DNA of 64,000 bases, taken from Lineus longissimus (Eukaryota > Nemertea > Pilidiophora > Heteronemertea > Lineidae). The notes under the pieces were generated by a model that was given only the letters and a program-made list of their open reading frames with translations, was not told where the DNA came from and ran no database searches. A program made the translations under genes and the position numbers. The stretch spans positions 5,704,001 through 5,768,000 of the forward strand of contig NC_088317.1 of assembly GCF_910592395.1 (NCBI RefSeq). The letters are read 5' to 3'. Below, in pieces: positions 1-9,489 of this stretch (position 1 is the first letter of the stretch; each line of letters begins with the position of its first letter).

Positions 1-189
1 CTGACTTACGAAAACGAGGCTGGTTGATACACGCGGTACTGGACATTTGACATTTTGACATGAAGACAATGAGACGTGGTCACCGAAGAACGGTTCCGAA
101 GTGTTTAAGCATGGTAGATCCTTGCGACACCCTATGACGCCACTCCAGAATGCGAACTCTTCAGACCAGAACACTGGAACCACACAGAC

Positions 190-516
190 ATGCAATTCGA
201 GGTGAAGTCATCAATCCCAGGAATGTGCCGAAAGGAAGCGGAAACTGAAGCCATCCAACAAGCACTCACCATGGCGATGATAGACGTTATTACCCATGCT
301 CATGCACTCACCATTGCGATGATAGACATTATTACCCATGCACAAGCTGGGTACATGCGGGGGTACATGTCTACACGGATGGGTCGGCAACAAACGCAGT
401 CAGAAACGGAGGCAGTGGAGTGTAGGTCACGCACCTGTATTAAACCAATCAGTACGCGTTTGTGCACGGAAATAGTTCAGTTTAAGATCAATGCGTGGTC
501 TCACCATACCAGTTGA
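190..516 (+). other. Open frame with a tandem 42-bp repeat
   Basis: A 108-codon open frame whose only notable feature is a 42-bp direct repeat (starting near 262 and 304) that encodes a 14-residue motif twice, with small differences. I recognise no domain, signal peptide or splice context. It may be chance coding potential upstream of the secreted peptide gene. Not called as a gene. Confidence 0.15.
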
Positions 517-889
517 ATGGTATTTTGCATATCAGATATAATTTTTCTAAAATTGAGAATAAGGTGTGCTTAAAATGCGTTTGTGAAAAGCAAAAACCCG
601 GTTGTTCAAGAGCACACGTTATCCCTTGCGGTTTTAATAGGTAACATTATCTCTTGCCGTTAATCCCATTCAAATTTTCACGTCAAATAAACACTCCATA
701 AGGTTTTAGCGTAACTTTGAAAATCCAATCGCCGCTGTCCATGTCACTACGGATCCTGACCAGTTTAATAGTAATAGAGATATTTCGCACAATTTGGCCC
801 CCTATAAACGCCTTGCCTTGTTGATTCGGTCCACTGGCAGCACGGTGTACCGAGTACAGTCACTCATGTCCCCTCAATTGACACTCAAA

Positions 890-1106
890 TCCCAATGCAA
901 TGAAAGCTTGACATTTCTAATGTCAGACAAATATTCGGACAATACTTGTCAGACAAGCCGTAAACCAACTTCACTTGAAAGTCTGTGTATTGTTTACTTA
1001 ACCTTTGGATGGACACACACAGATGAAACAGACGTGTCAGGTCGCTATAAAAGGTAAGTCTCGGGAAACTACTGCCGTACAGCTTCATCGAACGACAAAA
1101 CTAAAG
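890..1106 (+). promoter_or_regulatory. TATA promoter and non-coding exon 1 of secreted peptide gene 1
   Basis: A TATA box (TATAAAAG, 1046-1053) lies about 30 nt before the probable start of a short untranslated exon ending at 1106 in CTAAAG, followed by the donor gtaagt (1107-1112). The promoter, this exon and about 150 bp of the following intron are clearly homologous to 41640-41930, which precedes the second secreted peptide gene. Conservation spans the TATA box, a GTGTCAGGTCGC block just upstream and the splice donor, which argues for a functional shared control module. The transcription start itself is inferred from TATA spacing. Confidence 0.75.
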
Positions 1107-1577
1107 GTAAGTCAGCCAGCCACACCACTTTATCATGTTTCAGATGATGAATGCTACAAATATCACATGAAGATTTCAAAAGTTTTGAATGGGATTTTAT
1201 CTGTTCTGAACAACAGATATTGACTGTTTCGCACGCCTGTAACCACTTATGCAAGGGTAATTTTCATTCTTTTGGCACGAAATCTTTCGTCATGGTCGCT
1301 GAAGCGTCTCAATATTGCGGGAGATAGGCTGACTTGATATACTATAGGCCTACGTCACGATTTAAGTTAGGCGACCAAGCAAATGTGCGTTGTTTACCCT
1401 TCGTTCCACATGTAGTTTAAAATGTTATTCGTTTTAGCCTCATACCATGCTTATACCATGCTCATACGATCGCGGTTTCAGGTGCACAAAAGTAGCGTAC
1501 GCCTTGGCATTTGAAGTTTATCCCGTTGGTCGGGCTACACAATCCTCCTCTTTAATACCTCTTGCTCTCTTACAGAA

Positions 1578-1775
1578 ATGGCACGAGTCGCAATCACTGC
1601 TTTGTTGTTGTTAGTCGTCATTGTGAGCACAATGGCTGCAGACGAGGAGTTCGAGAAGCATTCCGCTCTTAAACGGGACCAAGACGGTAGCCACGACAGA
1701 TTTATCCGTCGGGAGATTTGTCACTGGTGGATGGACAAGGAGGGCAAACCTACACGTCGCTGCAGTGAGCAGTAA
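1578..1775 (+). CDS. Small secreted peptide precursor with one cysteine pair
   Basis: A 65-aa precursor encoded wholly in exon 2. The acceptor cttacag ends at 1575 and the ATG follows two bases later. Residues 1-20 form a signal peptide (hydrophobic run at residues 8-16). An acidic stretch follows, with dibasic sites at 32-33 (KR) and 44-45 (RR), leaving a mature C-terminal peptide of about 20 residues with two cysteines (C48, C62) separated by 13 residues and two adjacent tryptophans. This is the layout of a processed secreted peptide: hormone, antimicrobial or venom-like. The sequence does not say which. A polyadenylation signal AATAAA lies at 2166-2171. The promoter and exon 1 are shared with the cystine-knot peptide gene at 43.7 kb, but the two coding exons are not similar. 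I recognise no named family. Confidence 0.7.
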   Translation: MARVAITALLLLVVIVSTMAADEEFEKHSALKRDQDGSHDRFIRREICHWWMDKEGKPTRRCSEQ

Positions 1776-2165
1776 TCGTACTACCACGGCCCCATACAGT
1801 CACCAAGGACGCCAATGGTGATGCAAACCAAGGGGGGGGGGTCGAGCTCAGCTCTACATCTGATTTGGTATATCTTCAAACAAGACACTTTAGTTCATCC
1901 AAAAGATGCATTAACCTGACTCACGAATGCACGATCGATCCCATGGTCAGTACATCCCAAATGCACTGAAGTCAACGATTGATTCAAATTACAACTCAAG
2001 CACACGTGGACTAGATTGTCTCTGCAACTATTGTTTTGATATCAAGTGATTTGTTTGGAGATTTTGCATCACAGACGAGATGTATCGACCGCCACCAGAA
2101 TTCGTAGAAGACTTCAGATTAATTCCGTAATCATATCTGTAGCTATCTGAATCCCAGAGCTAAAC

Positions 2166-2171
2166 AATAAA
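2166..2171 (+). terminator. Polyadenylation signal AATAAA of secreted peptide gene 1
   Basis: A canonical AATAAA about 390 nt after the stop codon at 1773-1775. It is the first such hexamer in a plausible 3' UTR position. Confidence 0.55.
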
Positions 2172-2544
2172 ATGGTTCAATCAGAAGCAATTTATTTGTC
2201 GCTTTGGTTTTGTATGCAGGGTTTCGTTATCGACATCTACACTCAGTATCTAGGAGGAGTCGGGTATTCAGGCAATGAGTTTTCATGGTCAAATACTATT
2301 TCTTACTAATCTATAGATCTCTACTTGCAGTGTGTATAGTCTATAGTCTATAATCTATAGATCTCTAAGTGCAGACGTACGGGTTCATAGAAAACTTCCC
2401 GAAATCAGTTAATTGGCTCCAAAAGAATTATTACCCATAATATTGTATCTTAAACTCTGTCGATATCTAGAATCTGGCTGGGGCATTAGGTTGAGTGCAA
2501 AATCCGCGTTAATTAGTGATATCTTTTGCTATATTTTCTTCATA

Positions 2545-2768
2545 TTATGTACACAAGCGTCCTGGATACGAGGTATCCAGGAGACCTCCTGCCGTAGACT
2601 GGCTGAACTTGCAAGAGACTAACTACTGGTAGAAGATGAAGTCGGAAGACCCATGGAGGTACAAATAAGATATATACATGTATATTAATATATAATATAT
2701 CTTATTTATATATAGATAATATATCTTATTTATACCTCCATGGAAGACCAGAGTAATAATCAGTGACT
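2545..2768 (+). repeat. Dispersed repeat copy 1, interrupted by a MITE
   Basis: About 110 bp of this segment (sharing the GGATACGAGGTATCC palindrome) recurs at 3684-3803. Here it is split by the 91-bp element at 2652-2742. The second copy is uninterrupted and serves as the empty site. Confidence 0.8.
2652..2742 (+). mobile_element. 91-bp palindromic MITE with 7-bp target duplication
   Basis: The element begins CATGGAGGTA and ends with the inverse, TACCTCCATG. It is AT-rich inside, with repeated AAATAAGATATAT arms. It is flanked on both sides by GAAGACC (2645-2651 and 2743-2749). The paralogous site at 3684-3803 has a single GAAGACC and no insert, so the boundaries are directly supported. A 7-8 bp duplication suggests a hAT-like transposase source, but the element is too short to assign. 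Confidence 0.8.
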
Positions 2769-2811
2769 CGATGATATCCAAAATAGGGAGCACAGATCCC
2801 ATTTTACCAAA

Positions 2812-3346
2812 TTAAGACTGAGTAATCATTGTCTTTTAATCGAGAAAGGCCGCTACTCTCGTCCTATTATCCCCAGGGATGAGAGATGGTGCCCTCACTA
2901 TCTATCATTGGGAATCAAAGTAACTGAAGATGAGACTCATTTTTTGTGTTCATGCCCTTTGCTCTTTAACCTTCGTGATGAATATTTGAACAAAACTCGA
3001 ATTAGGTTAACTAATGAACTTTCAAATAGAAATCTATTATTACATCTTTTAACTGCTGAAGATAATGTAGCTCGCCTCACCGGTAAATTCAGTTATCTAG
3101 CTTTTCAGGTGAGAAAAGCTCTATAATTATTAAAAATACTGCTGCAATCATTGTAATAATACCCACCAACTCTCTTGCACTCTTAAGTAATTTCTGTATT
3201 ATTTGATTACTTTTATTACTTATTGCTCTCTTTTCTTCTGACTCTCTATCTACACTGCACTTCTGTTTATTGTATTTTCGTCCCATGCAAAATGTAAATT
3301 TTATACGGATTCAATAAACTTTTGTAATTTGTAATTTGTAATTTGT
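2812..3346 (+). mobile_element. 5'-truncated LINE: ORF2 C-terminus and 3' tail
   Basis: The frame 2812-3126 reads as the C-terminal part of a non-LTR retrotransposon ORF2: a conserved GRYSRP-type block, then a cysteine/histidine zinc-knuckle-like segment (WCPHY..., THFLCSCP) and a terminal block ending at a stop at 3124-3126. The reverse transcriptase and endonuclease are absent, as expected for 5' truncation. The 3' end carries a short tandem GTAATTT tail (about 3321-3346), typical of CR1/L2/Rex-like LINEs that end in microsatellites rather than poly-A. The clade is inferred from memory of family features, not from an alignment. Confidence 0.7.
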
Positions 3347-3563
3347 TATAAAAGCACATTGTACGGGTTCACACAAAAACTGCCCCACAACATAATTTAT
3401 GGTAAAATTTTTGCTTTTCACGCCAAAGTTGTTATTCTTTTTCTGAACTATGCGATAGGTATTTCCCATCATAGACAGATGCCTCAGAAACGGTTTTTAT
3501 GTAATAAGAGTTTTAAAATGTGAGATCGTATACAAATTACTAGCCTGGTACCACTGGCCACCG

Positions 3564-3637
3564 TCAGACGACGCTGTTGTGTTTGACCTATTTTGACTCC
3601 GTCCGTCCCGTTGGTCAAACACAACAGCGTCGTCTGA
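3564..3637. repeat. Perfect 25-bp inverted repeat (hairpin)
   Basis: The arms at 3564-3588 and 3613-3637 are exact reverse complements (TCAGACGACGCTG... and its inverse) around a 24-nt spacer. They could be the ends of a short foldback element or a transcribed hairpin. There is no coding content. Confidence 0.85.
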
Positions 3638-3683
3638 AACAACGTTGTTTTCGGTCATAGTATTCACAGTATTCATGCTACTG

Positions 3684-3803
3684 TACATAAGCGTCCTGGA
3701 TACGAGGTATCCAGGAGACCTCCTGCCGTAGACTGGCTGAACTTGCAAGAGACTAGGCCTACCTACTGGTAGAAGATGAAGTCGGAAGACCAGAGTAATA
3801 ATC
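3684..3803 (+). repeat. Dispersed repeat copy 2 (empty MITE site)
   Basis: Near-identical to 2545-2768 apart from the 91-bp MITE in the other copy and a small indel (AGGCCTACCT). It contains GAAGACC once. Confidence 0.8.
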
Positions 3804-4109
3804 AAATAACTCTATTCGTACTAACAATCTCAATCAACGGCAGAGCACGCTAAAAGTCCTAGTTCAGAGAAAGATGGCTATGCACCGAGAGAGAGAGTGT
3901 CCCCGTAACCACCGCTTAAGTACACGTATTAAAGGAGCCGAGTCCGAGTCCAGAGTCTGCGGTATGTATAATTACGGAAGCTTTTTAATTAAAGAATTGC
4001 CGAGATATGAGGGGGTGATATGAGGGGGTCCAGAAAGAACTGACAATGTCAGTCGCCTCCCTCTGGTAGTCATATACCAGCGGAACGCCGTGTCTGGACA
4101 GCGAGGGCA

Positions 4110-4190
4110 CTAGGTTAGGGTTAGGGGTAGTATTATTGGGGCTCTAAGGTTAGGGGTAGGGCCGGGTAGTATTATGGGGGCTCTAAGGTT
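4110..4190 (+). repeat. TTAGGG-like degenerate interstitial tract
   Basis: Degenerate G-rich repeats with scattered GTTAGGG, AGGTTAGGGGTAG and GGTAGTATTATGGGGGC motifs. Similar tracts occur at about 4330-4480 and 5675-5825. They resemble telomeric repeats, but the array is short and impure. Confidence 0.5.
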
Positions 4191-4655
4191 AATATTGATT
4201 TTTTACCGAACTGAATTCATTTTAATAATATGATGTATAACACAGGCAAGTTTAAAGCAAATCTACAATGACATCCAAGCAAACATGCAAAATAAAGACA
4301 GAGGTCACGCAGATGGCTGTGGGTTGGTTAATAAGGGTAGGGGTAGTATGGTTAGGGTTGGGGTGGGGGTAGGGGTAGAGGGGTAGTATGGTTAGGGTTA
4401 GAGGTTGGGGTTTAGGTTGGGGTAGAGGTAGTATCTTGGGGGTGCTAAGGTTACAGGGTAAGAGTTGGTTAGGGTTAGGTTTGTGTTATTTCCCATTTTA
4501 TTATAATCATTTTATTTTATTATAACTATGTACTTATTTGGTCATTTATTTTAATTCTTTATATATGTTTTGTAAAATGTAATTATTAATTTTAAATTTT
4601 TTTATATATATATTATATAATATGTATGAAATATATAATATACAATATATATTAT
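4191..4655 (+). repeat. R1 direct repeat, left copy
   Basis: About 465 bp starting AATATTGATT, nearly identical to 5536-6002. It contains TTAGGG-like tracts and an AT-rich tail. With the segment that follows it forms a 1345-bp tandem unit. Confidence 0.8.
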
Positions 4656-4664
4656 ATTATATTA

Positions 4665-5680
4665 TCAGATGACGTCAGTGGGATTCCTCTATATCAAACA
4701 CCCAGATGGCAGACGAACCTGACTTGTCACTGCTAGAGGAAAGCATTGCACAAACTTCATGGCAGAGACCAAGGCTATCATTACGCATCGAACCATCTCA
4801 TCAACAAAGCTCCGTTGAATCATTAAGGAAATATTTAGGATCTCGTATTAAAGGACCATTGGCATTATTATTGCAGTATGTTTGTTCTTCTTCTGGTTCA
4901 TCAGTAAACTATTGTTCTGAACGTGTTTGATGCTTTTCCAATTTTGTTTCAGCTCTTATATAGTAGAAAAACGCGTTATTCGTTATTTTCAGTACGCGCG
5001 CGAAATACCTCTCCCGCCACGTGAGTGCATCGAGTTCAAGTCACCCCGCTATTAAGACGCAATGTCATTTCCTTTTATCGTCGCAGTTGCGGGGTGGTCA
5101 AGCGCCATGAACGTGATGTCGGAAAAATCGATATCAGCACCAATGGGTAGATCCTAGATCCAGGAAACGCCATACTAGTGCATCGTTCCACGTGAAAAGA
5201 GTCGATGCGTGGAGAACTTACTCGGGTCAAATCGGAGTCAACATCGGAAATGCGCGATAGGCCTCAGTCAGATTTTGAATTTTTCCTTTTTTGTGCAATT
5301 TGTTGGTGAAAAGTACTTATGTAGAATATGAGGTGACTGGGCAGCCGACAGCTTGGTAATATTGCCCTTAATGCAAGTATCAATTCGTATCTCGTACCCC
5401 CCTCCACAAGGGTCGAATAAATAATGCCAATGGTCCTTTAAAATTAGTAAATTTATAGAAGGAAAGTAGAATATGTCGGGTTAGATATATGATACATATC
5501 CGCTACAGGCTTATAGTCCACCAACATCGATCAATAATATTGATTTTTTACCGAACTGAATTCATTTTAATAATATGATGTATAACACAGGCAAGTTTAA
5601 AGCAAATCTACAATGACATCCAAGCAAACATGCAAAATAAAGACAGAGGTCACGCAGATGGCTGTGGGTTGGTTAATAAG
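4665..5680 (+). repeat. 1016-bp segment duplicated exactly at 39913-40928
   Basis: In every line I compared, the sequence matches 39913-40928 base for base at a constant offset of 35,248. It includes a small open frame, the following non-coding DNA and the first 145 bp of the R1 repeat. It is either a very recent duplication or a mobile or gene-conversion unit. No terminal repeats explaining both ends were found, although the other copy starts beside a 21-bp hairpin. Confidence 0.85.
4706..5055 (+). CDS. Small hypothetical protein, copy A (two-exon model)
   Basis: An open frame from ATG 4706 follows a TGACGTCA-containing sequence. Read through, it gives 74 aa. A better model splices 4706-4875 to 4953-5055 (donor gtatgt at 4876, acceptor tttcag at 4952), removing a 77-nt intron, keeping frame and giving about 90 aa with an acidic N-terminus and a basic C-terminal part. 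No known domain is recognised. The 39954-40303 copy is identical. The TGACGTCA just upstream recalls the leader of the P2X7-C-domain gene inside the 16-22 kb transposon, so this may be an accessory ORF of another mobile element. It could also be non-coding. Confidence 0.35.
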
Positions 5681-6002
5681 GGTAGGGGTAGTATGGTTAG
5701 GGTTGGGGTGGGGGTAGGGGTAGAGGGGTAGTATGGTTAGGGTTAGAGGTTGGGGTTTAGGTTGGGGTAGAGGTAGTATCTTGGGGGTGCTAAGGTTACA
5801 GGGTAAGAGTTGGTTAGGGTTAGGTTTGTGTTATTTCCCATTTTATTATAATTATTTTATTTTATTATAACTATGTACTTATTTGGTCATTTATTTTAAT
5901 TCTTTATATATGTTTTGTAAAATGTAATTATTAATTTTAAATTTTTTTATATATATATTATATAATATGTATGAAATATATAATATACAATATATATTAT
6001 AT
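5536..6002 (+). repeat. R1 direct repeat, right copy
   Basis: Second copy of 4191-4655, shifted by 1345 bp, running into an AT-rich (TA)n-like tract at 5990-6050. The arrangement R1 - segment - R1 is best read as a partial tandem duplication. The repeats lack TG...CA ends and are probably not LTRs. Confidence 0.8.
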
Positions 6003-6719
6003 ATGTATATGTATATGCGTATATATATATATACTTACTAGTACCAATTTATGGGGTTTTTATATGAGACCTTAATATCTGGCAATTTTTTAAAACCCAG
6101 TTATGTGGCATATATATATATGAATATATACCAGTAACGTCCACAGTGTGTATATGCCTCGGAGTTATGCAAGTGTCAAATATACCACGTTTTGGACACT
6201 AACTATTTCACTGGCTGCTGTTCGAGACAGTGAATTGTGTAAGCCTACCTCTAAATATATTTCATTGTTTCCAAAATAGGAAAACCTCACCTTCTCAAGG
6301 CGCTGTAATTGTTGGGTGTCACCTACCACTTTTATTGATTAATCTGTAAAAATATTGTATTTGTATTCTGCCCCATTTTCTCCTGTTGTATGTCTTCTTG
6401 TCTTATCTGTCTGCACTGTGTTTTCAACCGATATGAATGTATCTATAGGTCCAATAAACTTAATTATGAATTTTTTTGAATTTTTTGTTGAGAACAGGAA
6501 CCTCATGAGGAAATGCTATCTGTGACAAAAGACAAGTATAAAGACGGCCTAACTCTCCCCTCGGGTTCTTTCTACATTGAGCCACTTTGAACTGTATTAC
6601 ACGCCAAGACCCGACTGAATTTCGTTTTCCGACGATAAAGAAGAATATCCATAGGCCTGTTCAGCGCTCTTCAAGATTTTTGCAGTTAAGGCGTACCGAT
6701 AAAATATAGGAAGTGACTA
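6003..6719. other. Non-coding interval
   Basis: AT-rich microsatellite (ATATAT, TATGTATA) up to about 6130, then unique-looking DNA with AATAAAC near 6451 that resembles a repeat or transcript 3' end. No open frame with coding character on either strand. Confidence 0.4.
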
Positions 6720-7239
6720 TTTGGCAAGCCCGGCTCACCAAACAGCGCCTTTTTTCTGCCCTAGATGGAGAGCCGAACTCATGCATATTCAACCATCCAG
6801 GAGCTCATTATCATTCGTGGCAACACGGTCAGCAACACTGGAGTTACAGTGAAACGCCTTTAGAAATGCACACTAATGCATTTAACATGCTAATCAGTTA
6901 AATCACGTTTATGACTTTTTTTGTAAATCCATACAGTCATGTACATGTACATGCTTCTTCATGGATTATTGACCAAAACCCGAGTTTAGTAACAGAAATT
7001 GAATCGAGAGCGGGAAGTCGGCCATTGTTAAATATGCGCATATAAATTCGAATATGACGTCACTGCTCTCTGATTGGCCAACATGTTGTAACCTCTCCGG
7101 CTCGCCAAAGAGGGTAGTATTTTTGCCCTGTTTGGCAAGCCCGGCTTGCCGAACAGGGTGGCTTTTTAGTGCTGTTTGGCAAGCGGCTCTCCAAACAGGA
7201 CAAAAAAAGATGCCTGTTCGGCGAGCGGCTTGCCAAATA
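6720..7239. repeat. Cluster of related palindromes
   Basis: Four related palindromes of the form CTGTTTGGCAAGC-GCTTGCCAAACAG occur at about 6720-6745, 7126-7158 (16-bp arms, one wobble), 7171-7197 and 7213-7239, plus a half copy near 7098. A looser relative is at about 30435-30510. Each could form a hairpin. The sequence variation is often compensatory, for example TTTGG paired with CCGAA. Confidence 0.7.
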
Positions 7240-9489
7240 GACCCGGCCAAATATATATACCCCAGTATCAAAATTGCCTCCTCACTGAAAACTCTTGGAT
7301 ATATAATATAATGTACCATGTATGTTTGCACCCAAGGTTATGGTTAGGGTTACTGTTGGATTGTGATGTGCTGCCATCTGACTGAGATAGTAAGACTAAT
7401 TAAACGTAAAAATTGTTGGGCTTGTTACTCTAAGGCTATATATCATACTGGTACCATATAAATCTATATATCAAGCCTGCATAAACGTATGCCTCAAAAT
7501 GATATAGCATGCCACTATCAAAACACATCAACATATAGGCCATAATTATATATGGACTACAGTTTCCATCCGAACAATTTGTCTGGATATGAACTTATTT
7601 CTAGTCTGTTTGACCATAATGTGCTGCCATCTGGCTGAGGACAGAGGTAGCTGAACTCAGTAACAGGTTTGCCTGAATGTGGACGTCACCCCAAGGTCCT
7701 GCGAGAGAACTCAATGTTTTTCCTCTCAAAGGGCGCAACCAAACAACTCAATAATAGCCATAGTCAAAATAAAAACCCAATAAGTTGGCTCCCTAATCAA
7801 CAAAACTTGGGAGGAATGATACAGAGGTTATCACTCCAGGAAGGACAAAGAGTCCTGGTTATCAATCAGGAAAGTAATTCATCAATAATTATCATTCTTC
7901 TCTTTCACAGGAATTAGGGTGGTAAAACAGTGGGCATGTGTTAGAAGTTGTTGGCCATGACATGACAGTAAAACTTCAGTGCATTTCATAAACATTGCCT
8001 CTAACACAGGTATGTCCCAGCCAGGTTTTCAGTAGGGCATATGCGTGGGAGTTCTCAGGCTTTGGGGTCGAATCCCAAACAAGTGCACATGGTCTGGAAT
8101 GGATCCCCTGCACTATTTGTTTCCAACACCGCTTTCTATCTTCCATTGAGGCTATATTTATCATTGTACAGGACTGGACAAACTCTGGACACAAGAAATC
8201 AATGAACAGCATTTATTATCAAATTAAAGCTTTTACATGTATATCACGTACATGTAGATTGCATATCTGACATATCTTAAGCAAACAGGATTAAATCATC
8301 CTAATATCAAGCCTTTGAGGTGGCACTGTCTGTATTTAAGATGGCACTTGGCCCAATATTCTCAGGACAATCGATGGTCTTACTCCACTGACCAGCAGGA
8401 CACTGCTACTTTAATTGGAAGCTGCGCAACAAAATGATTGGTAATAGACTGGACGAAACCAGAGCACACAGTCGAATATTGAATCTCCAATATGATAAAA
8501 TGAACACAACCTTTTTGGAGCGAGCAACAGATGACAGGGCTTTCATAACCTGCTATGGACGTGATTTGAAAATGTGCACATGAAATTCAGAAGTACTTGC
8601 CAAGTAAGCTCTCATTAACTTCCTCACGTTGTAATCCAACAAATCAGGATAAAATTGACCCTTGCTTATCACAAATGTAATGACAAAACATCATCCACAA
8701 AATAATTCAGCAACATACTCTGTGCTTATTAAACAAGCCTATTATAAACCAAGAACTATTTGAGTGCCTTTTTATGTGTTTTGGGTTTCAATAATTGTGA
8801 ATTACATGTAAAGTTCTATGCAAAAAGTAAGATCAAATGGAATGAAACTGAACCCTATCTCCAAAACACTATCCTAAATAGAAAAAAAATTGACAAAATG
8901 CTAAAGGTTATGCACATTTCTTGGTTTACAGTATTGTTATAATTACTCAAAAATAATGGAAGCATTTGGCTTTTTGTTGATGACGTATTAGGAGACCAGA
9001 GTATGCGACTTGCATACCATGTTTGAGACACACCACATAATTAATGACGTAACCACACACATTAGGCCACGAACACATCACTTCTAGTGGCAAAGACAGG
9101 TAAGTGATACCAATACCAAAATTACTTAGGTAAGAAACACAGCTTTGTGTCAGGATTTCAATGTTTTTAAGTTCAATGTAAACAAAACCCATTAGAAGAT
9201 ATTCACAGCAGCAGCACCAAGTATGGGGGGGTGGGGGTCTAAAATCTGTGAAAGAATATTTTAGCAACTTACAGACACCTGGCGAAATTTGTAAACATGT
9301 TCTGCAAAAGAAATTTTCATGGAATACATTATTTCCCACCAGAGAAATATGCCCCACAACAAAGGTTTCATTTTAAGAATACTCCACAACTTGATAGTAG
9401 AACAAGACGTTGGAACTTCCTTGATTGAGCTGAATGTGGATGTAACACACTTTAGATATACCTGGGGGGGGGGGGCTCAGTTAGCAAAT
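7240..9489. other. Intergenic DNA and probable 3' UTR of the minus-strand gene
   Basis: No gene. The minus-strand gene ends at 9490. The first clear minus-strand AATAAA in this stretch is at 8212-8217 (TTTATT on the plus strand), which would give a 3' UTR of about 1.3 kb. At 8030-8090 a tRNA-like B box (GGGTCGAATCCC) suggests a SINE head fragment. At 9320-9400 lies a dispersed repeat also seen near 38930, followed by a poly-G tract at 9463-9475. Confidence 0.4.

Noticed and set aside
4110-5825. Chromosome end (telomere)
   Set aside because: TTAGGG-like motifs are short, degenerate and embedded in duplicated unique sequence on both sides; interstitial only.
4191-6002. LTR retrotransposon with R1 as LTRs
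   Set aside because: R1 lacks TG/CA ends, there is no target duplication, and no primer-binding site or gag/pol; partial tandem duplication explains it better.
8030-8090. tRNA gene from a B-box-like GGGTCGAATCCC
   Set aside because: No convincing acceptor stem or A box; at most a SINE head fragment.
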